A DNA stretch of 10,476 nt, from assembly GCA_002404515.1 (NCBI GenBank), contig DHJV01000137.1, positions 3,997-14,472 of the forward strand, written 5' to 3'. This stretch comes from Lachnospiraceae bacterium UBA4711 (GTDB taxonomy: Bacteria; Bacillota; Clostridia; Lachnospirales; Lachnospiraceae). The position numbers and the translations under genes were made by a program. Of this stretch, positions 1-5,567 are shown one piece after another (within the stretch, counting starts at the first letter, position 1; every line of letters begins with the position of its first letter). Under the pieces are notes generated by a model. That model was not told the DNA's origin. It saw only the letters and a program-made list of their open reading frames with translations, and made no database searches.

Positions 1-2
1 CA

Positions 3-143
3 GGAAAACACGAGTCAATAAAGGAATTTTCTAAAAAGTTTTCTCAAAATGTGAATAAAGTATATTTAATATCGCAAAAAGATGTCGGAAGAGAGGAAAA
101 TTTATTGTTGAAGCCTTTTTATTTCATGCCATTTTTAATTTGA
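3..143 (+). CDS. C-terminal end of an unrecognised protein (5' end outside window)
   Basis: Frame 3 is open from the window edge to TGA at 141-143, giving 46 residues with no start codon, while the other two forward frames stop within the first 40 bases. The visible tail is basic and polar (many Lys, Ser and Glu) and ends in an aromatic/hydrophobic patch, FYFMPFLI. I do not recognise a family. A well-spaced ribosome binding site for the next ORF follows 18 bases after the stop, which fits a real gene end. The reading is short and AT-rich, so chance openness cannot be excluded. Confidence 0.4.
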   Translation, partial: GKHESIKEFSKKFSQNVNKVYLISQKDVGREENLLLKPFYFMPFLI

Positions 144-172
144 TGAACCGTTAGATAATTGGAGGATTTCGT

Positions 173-313
173 ATGACTTACAAAAAGAATATTTCTAATA
201 TGGTGATGACAATAATAGGAGGTGGATTCTTGCTGTTACACGCAATATCTGCATTGCTGATCAGCAGGAAAAATCCGTATGGTGGGAAACTGTTCTGGTT
301 TTTTCGGTTTTGA
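173..313 (+). CDS. Small one-helix membrane protein, 46 residues, hypothetical
   Basis: The ORF starts at ATG 173 with a strong GGAGG (161-165) seven bases upstream and ends at TGA 311-313. The short Lys-rich N-terminus (MTYKKN) is followed by one hydrophobic segment at about residues 10-30 (VMTIIGGGFLLLHAISALLI). A short basic tail with PYGGK and the aromatic end FWFFRF comes next. This suggests a small membrane protein with a single inner-membrane helix. It could equally be the N-terminal remnant of a longer membrane protein, since the genes just downstream are truncated. The ribosome binding site is the main argument for translation. No function can be assigned. Confidence 0.5.
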   Translation: MTYKKNISNMVMTIIGGGFLLLHAISALLISRKNPYGGKLFWFFRF

Positions 314-349
314 GGATGGAAAAATTTATCAACAAAGGAGTAAATAAAA

Positions 350-535
350 ATGACAGAATGGGAGAGGCTTGCAGGTGTATCAATCGGCGATAACACGATT
401 ATAGGAACCGCAAGCATTGTCACGAAAGACATCCCATCGAATGTGATCGCAGTTGGAAATCCGTGCAAGGTGATCCGGGAAATTACGGAAGCGGATAAGA
501 CGGATTATTTAGAGCGGATGAAGCAATTTGTTTAA
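350..535 (+). pseudogene. maa: Maltose/galactoside O-acetyltransferase remnant with central deletion
   Basis: The 61-residue product carries the C-terminal end of a Maa/LacA-type left-handed beta-helix (hexapeptide-repeat) acetyltransferase. SIGDNTIIG, VTKDIPSN, VIAVGNPCKVIREITE and a final short helix are all diagnostic of that family, whose members normally run to about 185-200 residues. The first nine residues, MTEWERLAG, resemble the family's usual N-terminus (MTEKEKMLAG). They are preceded by AAAGGAG (334-340) nine bases from ATG 350, so the original start appears to be kept. The gene therefore reads as an in-frame deletion of roughly 120-130 residues joining the two ends. Most of the hexapeptide coils and the catalytic His region are missing, so acetyltransferase activity towards maltose or galactosides is not expected. 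A short stable peptide could still be made. Confidence 0.75.
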
Positions 536-573
536 TGAGATTCGTTAATTGAGATTTTTGGAGAATTGCCGTT

Positions 574-999
574 ATGATTAGAGAATTACAGGAAAAGGAT
601 ATAAATAGAGTTGCTGAGATATGGTTAGATACCAATCTAAAGGCGCATGATTTTATTTCCGATCAATACTGGAAAAGTAATTTTGAATTAGTTAGGGATA
701 TGTTGACGCAAGCAGAAGTCTATGTGTATGAGGGCAATCAGGAAATACAGGGGTTTATAGGACTCAATGGCGAATACATTGAGGGTATTTTTGTTTCTGA
801 TAAAATGCAATCGAAGGGTATAGGCAAAATTCTGTTGAATTATGCAAAGAATACAAGGAAGAAATTATTTTTGAACGTATACATAAAAAACACATCGGCG
901 ATATCTTTTTATCAAAGAGAAGGCTTTGTGGTTCAGTATAGCGGCGTGGATGAAGCTACAGGGGAAAAAGATTATGTAATGGCATGGAGGCAGAAATAA
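574..999 (+). CDS. GNAT-family N-acetyltransferase (YjaB-like)
   Basis: The 141-residue protein has the usual length of a single-domain GNAT enzyme, which moves an acetyl group from acetyl-CoA to an amine. It opens with the N-terminal beta strand and helix (MIRELQEKDINRVAEIWLDTN). Motif A, with the pyrophosphate-binding loop Q79-S-K-G-I-G84, follows the strand EGIFVSD. The motif B region NVYIKNTSAISFYQREGF, typical of this family, comes next. The overall pattern resembles the YjaB/PhnO-like group of small cytosolic acetyltransferases; the substrate cannot be told. ATG 574 is preceded by GGAG (560-563). It is the only intact member of a run of three acetyltransferase genes. It lies 38 bases after the maa remnant and 29 bases before the broken GNAT gene, so the three may once have formed an operon. 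Confidence 0.88.
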   Translation: MIRELQEKDINRVAEIWLDTNLKAHDFISDQYWKSNFELVRDMLTQAEVYVYEGNQEIQGFIGLNGEYIEGIFVSDKMQSKGIGKILLNYAKNTRKKLFLNVYIKNTSAISFYQREGFVVQYSGVDEATGEKDYVMAWRQK

Positions 1000-1028
1000 T
1001 TAAAAATACCCCAAGATAGGAGAAAAAC

Positions 1029-1207
1029 ATGAAATTTCAACAAGCAAGCGAAGCTGATTTTACCATAATGCAGGAGTTCTACTGGGATGTAATCGATGAC
1101 ATCCACAAGAACAATGTAAACCATGAAAATCTCGGATGGGAAAAGGCATTGGCAAAATTGTAGTAGAAAATATATTGAATAGGATAATTACCGAAATAAC
1201 TTGTTGA
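1029..1207 (+). pseudogene. GNAT acetyltransferase remnant: N-terminus plus motif A in another frame
   Basis: ATG 1029 has AGGAG (1018-1022) six bases upstream and opens a typical GNAT N-terminus (MKFQQASEADFTIMQEFYWD, then VIDDIHKNN and ENLGWEK). That frame stops at TAG 1161-1163 after 44 residues. In the -1 frame, beginning near 1139, the sequence reads GKGIGKIVVENILNR and stops at TGA 1205-1207. This is a good acetyl-CoA-binding motif A, which should lie 70-80 residues further on in an intact family member. The simplest reading is an internal deletion joining the GWEKG codons to the QGKGIG codons across the shared bases GGGAAAAGG, leaving the 3' part out of frame. The C-terminal third is also missing. 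The remnant's last codons overlap the -35 box of the next operon, so the deletion or a rearrangement brought that promoter directly against it. Confidence 0.68.
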
Positions 1208-1232
1208 CACACCCAACGATATTTGATAATAT
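1204..1232 (+). promoter_or_regulatory. Sigma-A-type promoter of the manganese riboswitch operon
   Basis: A perfect -35 box TTGACA (1204-1209) is followed 17 bases later by TAATAT (1227-1232) as -10. An alternative -10 is GATAAT (1225-1230) with a short 15-base spacer. Initiation near 1238-1240 would place the riboswitch aptamer about 15 bases into the transcript, as expected. The -35 box overlaps the end of the broken GNAT reading frame. Confidence 0.65.
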
Positions 1233-1253
1233 TTATCAAGTAATTTAACATTC

Positions 1254-1348
1254 CATGAGGGAGTAGTTAGCGCGAAAGTGTGGTTTGTCAACATTCTGAT
1301 TATAGATTGAGAGTATAATCTGGCAAATCTTAAATAATGAGACTCATG
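1254..1348 (+). promoter_or_regulatory. yybP-ykoY manganese riboswitch aptamer
   Basis: The leader holds the conserved blocks of the yybP-ykoY (Mn2+-sensing) class in the right order: GGGAGTAG (1259-1266), GTCAACA (1287-1293) and CTGGCAAA (1320-1327), ending in AATGAGACTCATG. Helices can be drawn by eye. P1 is CATGAG 1254-1259 with CTCATG 1343-1348. A small hairpin with a GAAA tetraloop lies at 1270-1281. TTTGTC 1284-1289 pairs with GGCAAA 1322-1327, and a perfect distal stem forms between GATTATA 1298-1304 and TATAATC 1314-1320. The 3' strand of P1 is also part of the 5' arm of the downstream terminator, so ligand-stabilised P1 should prevent termination. The class is known to bind Mn2+ and to control cation exporters. 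The two genes downstream fit that role. Confidence 0.88.
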
Positions 1349-1415
1349 TATATCAATTAACTGCTTGTGCAATAATCTACACAGGCATGTAATTGATATA
1401 CATGAGTCTTTTTTT
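1341..1415 (+). terminator. Riboswitch expression platform: intrinsic terminator
   Basis: Bases 1341-1359 (GACTCATGTATATCAATTA) are exactly complementary to 1390-1408, forming a perfect 19-bp stem with a 30-base loop, followed by seven T residues (1409-1415). The 5' arm includes CTCATG (1343-1348), the 3' strand of aptamer helix P1, so aptamer and terminator are mutually exclusive. This predicts read-through when Mn2+ is bound and termination when it is scarce. About 75 bases of leader separate the T-run from the first ORF, with nothing else recognised except the ribosome binding site. Confidence 0.9.
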
Positions 1416-1489
1416 ACCTGCCGGGTATATTTTCAATCGTAGGTGTTTCGGCTGACGGTACTGCTGTGGAGAGAGAAAAGGAGGAAAAC

Positions 1490-2491
1490 ATGGAAAAATT
1501 CATTAACAACGCCCCATTTGCCCTGGTGCTTGTAATCCTTGTGATAGGCTTTGTTCTGCTTATTAAGGGTGCGGACTTCTTTGTGGAGGGAAGTTCCAGT
1601 GTCGCCAAGCGGCTGCATGTGCCGTCTATCATTATCGGACTTACAATCGTTGCAATGGGCACATCCCTTCCGGAGACCGCGGTCAGTGTATCGGCTTCAA
1701 TCACTGGCAATAACGAGCTTGCGGTCAGTAATGTTGTCGGTTCCAACATTTTTAATCTGATGGTTGTCATCGGTGTGTGCGCGGTGTTGGCAACGGTCAA
1801 TGTTGCGAAAGAAACAATCAAGAGAGATATCCCATTATCACTCATATGTGCCGGACTCTTGATGCTTCTGGGAATTATCGGACTTGGTGATAAGTCAGGC
1901 ATGACGCTTGGACATCTGGATGGTGCGATATTTATTGTATTCTTTGCAGGTTACATTATTTACATGGTTAAGGTTGCAATGAAATCAAGCAAGGAAGGCA
2001 AGAAGGTTGAGATCGAAGGTGGTTCGGACGAAGAGATTAAACTTGTTTCCGTTCCTGTAAGCATCCTGTTTATCGTTGGCGGTGCGATTGCAATTGCCGT
2101 CGGCGGAGATGTGACGGTCGATGCAGCATCGCGAATCGCAAGCGACCTTGGCATGAGCCAGACATTGATCGGACTTACGATCGTTTCAATCGGAACATCG
2201 CTTCCAGAGCTTGTCACATCTATCGTGGCAGCCAGAAAGAATGAAGTGGATATGGCGCTTGGAAATGCCATCGGTTCCAATGTATTTAACATACTGATGG
2301 TACTTGGTATAGCATCCGCAATCAGCCCGATCAGCATTATCAGGGAAAATATTATTGATCTGTGTGTATTGATCGTATTTACCGTGTTAGTGTGGATATT
2401 TGCAGCAACCAGAAAGAAAATCGGCCGGGTGGAGGGCTTGTGTATGGTTGCGCTTTATGCGGCATATGCGGTTTATATCATAATAAGATAA
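1490..2491 (+). CDS. CaCA-family cation/Ca2+ exchanger (YrbG-like)
   Basis: This 333-residue integral membrane protein has the two inverted alpha repeats of the Ca2+/cation antiporter superfamily. Alpha-1 carries G57-T-S-L-P-E62 and N81-VVGSNIFN-89. Alpha-2 carries G235-T-S-L-P-E240 and N259-AIGSNVFN-267. The two acidic residues E62 and E240 are the family's ion-binding positions. About ten hydrophobic helices are split by a short charged cytosolic loop (near residues 163-185). The family exchanges Na+ or H+ for Ca2+ across the cytoplasmic membrane. Control by a manganese riboswitch suggests that this member exports Mn2+, or Ca2+ together with Mn2+; that is an inference. ATG 1490 is chosen over the in-frame GTG 1466, because AAGGAGG (1478-1484) lies five bases upstream of the ATG and within the GTG-initiated reading. 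The GDT1 gene follows after 16 bases, so the two are co-transcribed. Confidence 0.92.
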   Translation: MEKFINNAPFALVLVILVIGFVLLIKGADFFVEGSSSVAKRLHVPSIIIGLTIVAMGTSLPETAVSVSASITGNNELAVSNVVGSNIFNLMVVIGVCAVLATVNVAKETIKRDIPLSLICAGLLMLLGIIGLGDKSGMTLGHLDGAIFIVFFAGYIIYMVKVAMKSSKEGKKVEIEGGSDEEIKLVSVPVSILFIVGGAIAIAVGGDVTVDAASRIASDLGMSQTLIGLTIVSIGTSLPELVTSIVAARKNEVDMALGNAIGSNVFNILMVLGIASAISPISIIRENIIDLCVLIVFTVLVWIFAATRKKIGRVEGLCMVALYAAYAVYIIIR

Positions 2492-2507
2492 ATGGGAGAT
2501 TGGACGA

Positions 2508-3197
2508 ATGATATTATTCTTCAAAGTTTTTTTTACCGAATTTATAGCAGAGATGGGCGATAAAACACAGCTGATGCTGATTGCGCTCACTTCAAAATAC
2601 AAATTAAGAGACATTATACTTGGAACGGGTGTTGCAATTCTTGTGCTGAACGGACTTGCCGTGCTGGCAGGCGGACTTGTCAGTGAGTTTGTTCCGGAAT
2701 GGGTGATCAAGACGATCGCGGCACTCGCATTTCTTTATTTCGCCGCATCCACGATTGCCGGGGACGACGAAGAAGAGGAAGAGGGCGGCAAGACAAAGAT
2801 TAAGTTCGCACCACTTGCTGTGTTCTGTACATTCTTCGTTGCAGAGCTTGGCGATAAGACACAGCTTACCGCTATCACATTTGGTGCAAATGAAGGTATG
2901 GGTGCTGCATTTGTTGTATGGATTGGATGCTCGCTCGGACTTTTCGCAGCGGACATGCTGGGCATGCTGGTTGGATATCTGTTGAAGAGCAAGACGCCGG
3001 ACGGATTGTTGAATACTCTTGCATTTGTGATCTTCTCTATCTTTGGTGTGTACACACTGTATCAGGGATTAAAGCTGATACATGCAAGTGTCTCACCGAT
3101 TCCGGTAATTCCGGTACTTGTAATTGTGACGATTGTTTTTGCAGGTTTGTGTGCGTCCCTTTTTGTAAGACGAGAGAAAAAGAAGAAGGCTGCATAA
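2508..3197 (+). CDS. TMEM165/GDT1 family (UPF0016) divalent cation transporter
   Basis: The 229-residue protein has the two hallmark E-x-G-D-K-T motifs of the UPF0016/GDT1 family: E15-M-G-D-K-T20 and E113-L-G-D-K-T118, each in a membrane helix of one homologous half. About six helices are visible. The halves are joined by a strongly acidic loop (DDEEEEE, near residues 85-91), and the C-terminus is very basic (RREKKKKAA). Family members transport Mn2+ and Ca2+; the bacterial MneA group exports Mn2+ and is a known partner of yybP-ykoY riboswitches, which matches the leader here. GGGAG (2494-2498) lies nine bases before ATG 2508. The gene is the second and last of the operon and is followed at once by a strong terminator. 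Why two different exporters are made together is discussed in the findings. Confidence 0.92.
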   Translation: MILFFKVFFTEFIAEMGDKTQLMLIALTSKYKLRDIILGTGVAILVLNGLAVLAGGLVSEFVPEWVIKTIAALAFLYFAASTIAGDDEEEEEGGKTKIKFAPLAVFCTFFVAELGDKTQLTAITFGANEGMGAAFVVWIGCSLGLFAADMLGMLVGYLLKSKTPDGLLNTLAFVIFSIFGVYTLYQGLKLIHASVSPIPVIPVLVIVTIVFAGLCASLFVRREKKKKAA

Positions 3198-3206
3198 GAT
3201 AATACC

Positions 3207-3253
3207 CCCACTGGTGCATTTGTTAGAATTAAAGTGCGTCAGTGGGCTTTTTT
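3207..3253 (+). terminator. Intrinsic terminator of the CaCA-GDT1 operon
   Basis: CCCACTG (3207-3213) pairs with CAGTGGG (3240-3246). The helix continues through G-U and A-U pairs to about 15 bp around a ten-base loop (3222-3231). After one C come six T residues (3248-3253). The stem begins nine bases after the GDT1 stop codon. Confidence 0.9.
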
Positions 3254-3255
3254 AA

Positions 3256-3284
3256 TTGATTTCGGATAAAATATATAGTAAGAT
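3256..3284 (+). promoter_or_regulatory. Possible promoter of fic1-cobD
   Basis: TTGATT (3256-3261) and TAAGAT (3279-3284) are separated by 17 bases and lie between the preceding terminator and fic1, where a promoter is required. Both boxes are imperfect, and other AT-rich hexamers in 3265-3300 could serve as -10. The position is therefore uncertain. Confidence 0.3.
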
Positions 3285-3304
3285 AGTAAGCAAGATAATA
3301 AGCA
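3281..3304 (+). repeat. Two tandem copies of a 12-bp repeat before fic1
   Basis: AGATAGTAAGCA (3281-3292) is followed directly by AGATAATAAGCA (3293-3304), differing at one base, and then by a partial third copy, AGATGG. The array ends about 17 bases before the fic1 start, next to its likely ribosome binding site (ATGGAG 3307-3312). It may be replication slippage or a small operator. Confidence 0.65.
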
Positions 3305-3320
3305 AGATGGAGTTGGTGAA

Positions 3321-4310
3321 ATGCAAAATTATATACCGCCATATACAATATCAGATAAAATGCTGGAGCTTGTTTCGAAGATATCTGAAAAAATAGGAAA
3401 AATCAATGGTCATAGAGAGCTGGAATCCAGACCGCATTTGCGAAGAAATAACAGAATTCGGTCCATACATTCTTCGCTGAAGATAGAAGCGAATTCCTTG
3501 TCCTTGTCAGAGGTTCGGGACGTTATAAACGGACATCTGGTTCTTGGCGACCAGAAGGAAATTCAGGAAGTAAAAAACGCATATGAAGCATATGGGCATA
3601 TTTCGGACATCAATCCGTTCAGCATAACAGATCTAAAAAAAGTACATGGAATTATGACATACCGAACGGTCAATGAATCGGGAGCTTTCAGAAAAGGCGA
3701 TGAAGGAGTATTTTCCGGAGATAAATGCATTTTTGTGGCACCGCCGCCACAGATGGTAGACAGTTTGATGAATGATTTATTTACATGGATGAAGAAAAAT
3801 GAAGGTTTGATTCATCCGCTTATATTAGCGGCAGTATTTCATTATGAATTTGTATTTATTCATCCTTTCTCAGATGGAAATGGAAGAATGGCAAGATTGT
3901 GGCATATGGCTATCCTGTATCGCTGGAGAAATATTTTTGAGTATATTCCATTGGAGTGCCAGATAGAAAAATATCAGACAGAATATTATGACGCAATCGC
4001 ACAATGTCATGTCAATGGTAATTTCGATAGCTTTATCGAATTTATGCTGAAGATGATTTGCCAGATTCTTGACGAAGTGATCGCACAGATTCGCAAATCA
4101 GACTCTGAAACGTCAGAATATGTAAAACGTATGTTAGATGTGATGGAGTATGATATACCATATACATCAAATGCCATTATGGAAGCACTGGGATTGCGGT
4201 CGAAAGAAACACTTAGAAAAAATTATATCAATCCGGCAATTGAACTGGGGATTATCAGAATGACGTTACCTGATAAACCGAATAGTAAGAATCAAAGATA
4301 TGTGAAGTAA
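3321..4310 (+). CDS. Fic-domain protein with C-terminal winged helix (fic1)
   Basis: The 329-residue cytosolic protein carries a complete Fic active site, H181-P-F-S-D-G-N-G-R-M-A-R192, the signature of enzymes that usually transfer AMP or another phosphate-linked group to hydroxyl side chains. An N-terminal helix holds S52-L-K-I-E56-A-N58. This is the class II inhibitory motif S/T-x-x-x-E-G/N with Ala in place of Gly/Asn after the Glu, so autoinhibition is likely. The segment CIFVAPPPQMVDSLM is the flap that positions the target. The C-terminus (about 270-329) looks like a winged helix: ALGLRSKETLRKNYI and LPDKPNSKNQRY are typical of this Fic subfamily. ATG 3321 has ATGGAG at 3307-3312. No small antitoxin-like ORF precedes it. 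cobD starts 32 bases after its stop with no terminator between, so the two are probably co-transcribed. The target is unknown. Confidence 0.9.
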   Translation: MQNYIPPYTISDKMLELVSKISEKIGKINGHRELESRPHLRRNNRIRSIHSSLKIEANSLSLSEVRDVINGHLVLGDQKEIQEVKNAYEAYGHISDINPFSITDLKKVHGIMTYRTVNESGAFRKGDEGVFSGDKCIFVAPPPQMVDSLMNDLFTWMKKNEGLIHPLILAAVFHYEFVFIHPFSDGNGRMARLWHMAILYRWRNIFEYIPLECQIEKYQTEYYDAIAQCHVNGNFDSFIEFMLKMICQILDEVIAQIRKSDSETSEYVKRMLDVMEYDIPYTSNAIMEALGLRSKETLRKNYINPAIELGIIRMTLPDKPNSKNQRYVK

Positions 4311-4342
4311 TAACGGTTTCATAAAAATGTGAGGAATAAAAC

Positions 4343-5437
4343 ATGGAGTATAACTATACCCACGGTGGCGATGTCTACCGAAATCCAATTGAATATGATT
4401 TTTCTATCAATGTGAATCCGCTTGGCATGCCGCTTGCCAGCATTCAGGCAGCGCATGAGGGCATTGTGCTGACCGGCAGATATCCAGATTACAAGGCGGA
4501 GCAGTTGTGTAATGCGATTGCAAAGGCGAAGCGGATTCCGGCGGAGAGGATTATTCCGGGAAATGGCGCAGCTGAGCTTCTGTTTGCGCTTGGACAGACA
4601 CTTTCCGGGAAGGCGTTAACGATTGCACCGACATTTACCGGATATGCAGAAGCCGTCGCCGCCGGTGGGGGCGAGATGTGTTATGCAGGATGTGAAGATG
4701 TGGATGGATGCGCTGATGATATGGACGGACAGGATGGATCGCAGTTTGATTCTGAAACCGCAATGCAACGTCTACTTGCGAAACTGGACGATTCAATTCG
4801 CCTCGTATTTTTGTGCAATCCGAACAATCCAACCGGGACATTATTTACGCGGGCGCAGATCCTGCGCGTGCTTGCGAAGGCGGAGGAGATGCAGGCGTAT
4901 GTCTGTGTGGATGAATGCTTTTTGCCATTTTTGGAGGAGGAAGCGGCGTATAGTATGCTGCCGTATCTGGCAGAGCATCCGCAACTGCTTGTGCTTCGGG
5001 CGTTTACGAAGATTTATTGTATGGCGGGACTCCGGCTTGGGTATCTGGTCTGTGGCGATGCAGAGCTGCAGGCGCGGATTCGCGCGAGGATTCAGCCGTG
5101 GAACACGTCGATTCCGGCACAGACGGCAGGTATTGCGGCATTATCGGATACGGAATATCTGGCGAAGACACGCGAGAATCTACAGGAGGAGCGTGCATAT
5201 CTCGCGCCGCGTCTGCGTGAGCTGGTGGCAGAGGTTTATGATGGATATGGGAATTTCCTGTTATTCCGTGATGAACCGAACCTAAAAGAACGGATGCTTG
5301 ACGTGGGTGTCCTGATTCGGGCGTGCGGTGATTTTGTGGGACTTGATGATACATACTTTCGTATCGGAATCCGTTCCCATAGCGAGAATCAGGAATTTAT
5401 TCGCAGATTGGCTCGTGTGAAAAATGTGGTAAAATAA
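4343..5437 (+). CDS. cobD: L-threonine-O-3-phosphate decarboxylase, cobalamin side-chain synthesis
   Basis: The 364-residue protein is a fold-type I PLP enzyme of the HisC/CobD group. It opens with the CobD-like signature HGGDVY...DFSINVNPLG. N159-P-N-N-P-T-G165 contacts the cofactor phosphate region, D190 (in VDECFLPF) pairs with the pyridine nitrogen, and K223 (in AFTKIYCMAGLRLGY) forms the Schiff base. CobD makes (R)-1-amino-2-propanol O-phosphate, the linker between corrin ring and nucleotide loop of cobalamin. Histidinol-phosphate aminotransferase is the main alternative; the HGG/DFS opening and the nearby cobQ and cobO favour CobD. GAGG (4331-4334) lies eight bases before ATG 4343. The gene follows fic1 closely and is ended by a strong palindromic terminator. 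About 20 residues rich in Asp and Gly near positions 115-132 look like a species-specific loop. Confidence 0.86.
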   Translation: MEYNYTHGGDVYRNPIEYDFSINVNPLGMPLASIQAAHEGIVLTGRYPDYKAEQLCNAIAKAKRIPAERIIPGNGAAELLFALGQTLSGKALTIAPTFTGYAEAVAAGGGEMCYAGCEDVDGCADDMDGQDGSQFDSETAMQRLLAKLDDSIRLVFLCNPNNPTGTLFTRAQILRVLAKAEEMQAYVCVDECFLPFLEEEAAYSMLPYLAEHPQLLVLRAFTKIYCMAGLRLGYLVCGDAELQARIRARIQPWNTSIPAQTAGIAALSDTEYLAKTRENLQEERAYLAPRLRELVAEVYDGYGNFLLFRDEPNLKERMLDVGVLIRACGDFVGLDDTYFRIGIRSHSENQEFIRRLARVKNVVK

Positions 5438-5477
5438 ACCTAGACTTATATAAAGTAGTGAAAAAAGAAATTATAAA

Positions 5478-5522
5478 ATCAAAAAAATCACTGTTTTTTC
5501 AAAAAACAGTGATTTTTTTGAT
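5478..5522. terminator. Palindromic terminator after cobD
   Basis: Bases 5478-5499 are the exact reverse complement of 5501-5522, with one central C at 5500. The core TCACTG/CAGTGA is flanked by A-runs and T-runs, so in RNA a hairpin with several unpaired central bases would be followed by a seven-T tract (5513-5519). Because A and T tracts lie on both sides, it can act in both directions. It separates fic1-cobD from fic2. Confidence 0.85.
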
Positions 5523-5545
5523 CCTGAGTGGTATTATATTACTAT
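5518..5545 (+). promoter_or_regulatory. Possible promoter of fic2-cobQ-cobO
   Basis: TTGATC (5518-5523) and TACTAT (5540-5545) are 16 bases apart, with TATAAA (5543-5548) as an alternative -10. A promoter is expected here, since a strong terminator lies just upstream. The -35 box would sit in the outer 3' arm of that terminator. The assignment is weak. Confidence 0.3.
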
Positions 5546-5567
5546 AAATGAAAAGGGGTGTGAATAT

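Noticed and set aside
1466..1489. GTG start giving the CaCA protein eight extra residues
   Set aside because: The strong AAGGAGG (1478-1484) lies inside that extension and is correctly spaced for ATG 1490; no ribosome binding site precedes the GTG.
1414..2337. Long open frames on the - strand under the CaCA gene (also under GDT1, cobQ and the kinase)
   Set aside because: They lack ribosome binding sites and known motifs, are biased in composition (Ser/Thr/Pro-rich complements of hydrophobic genes), and lie wholly inside strong + strand genes.
3254..3320. Possible small antitoxin gene (FicA-like) before fic1
   Set aside because: No ORF with a start and ribosome binding site fits in the 67 bases; both Fic proteins carry their own inhibitory helix, so a separate antitoxin is not needed.
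4623..5285. 220-residue + strand frame inside cobD
   Set aside because: It is very rich in Arg, Cys and Trp, a typical out-of-frame shadow of a GC-rich gene, and overlaps the clear PLP-enzyme reading.
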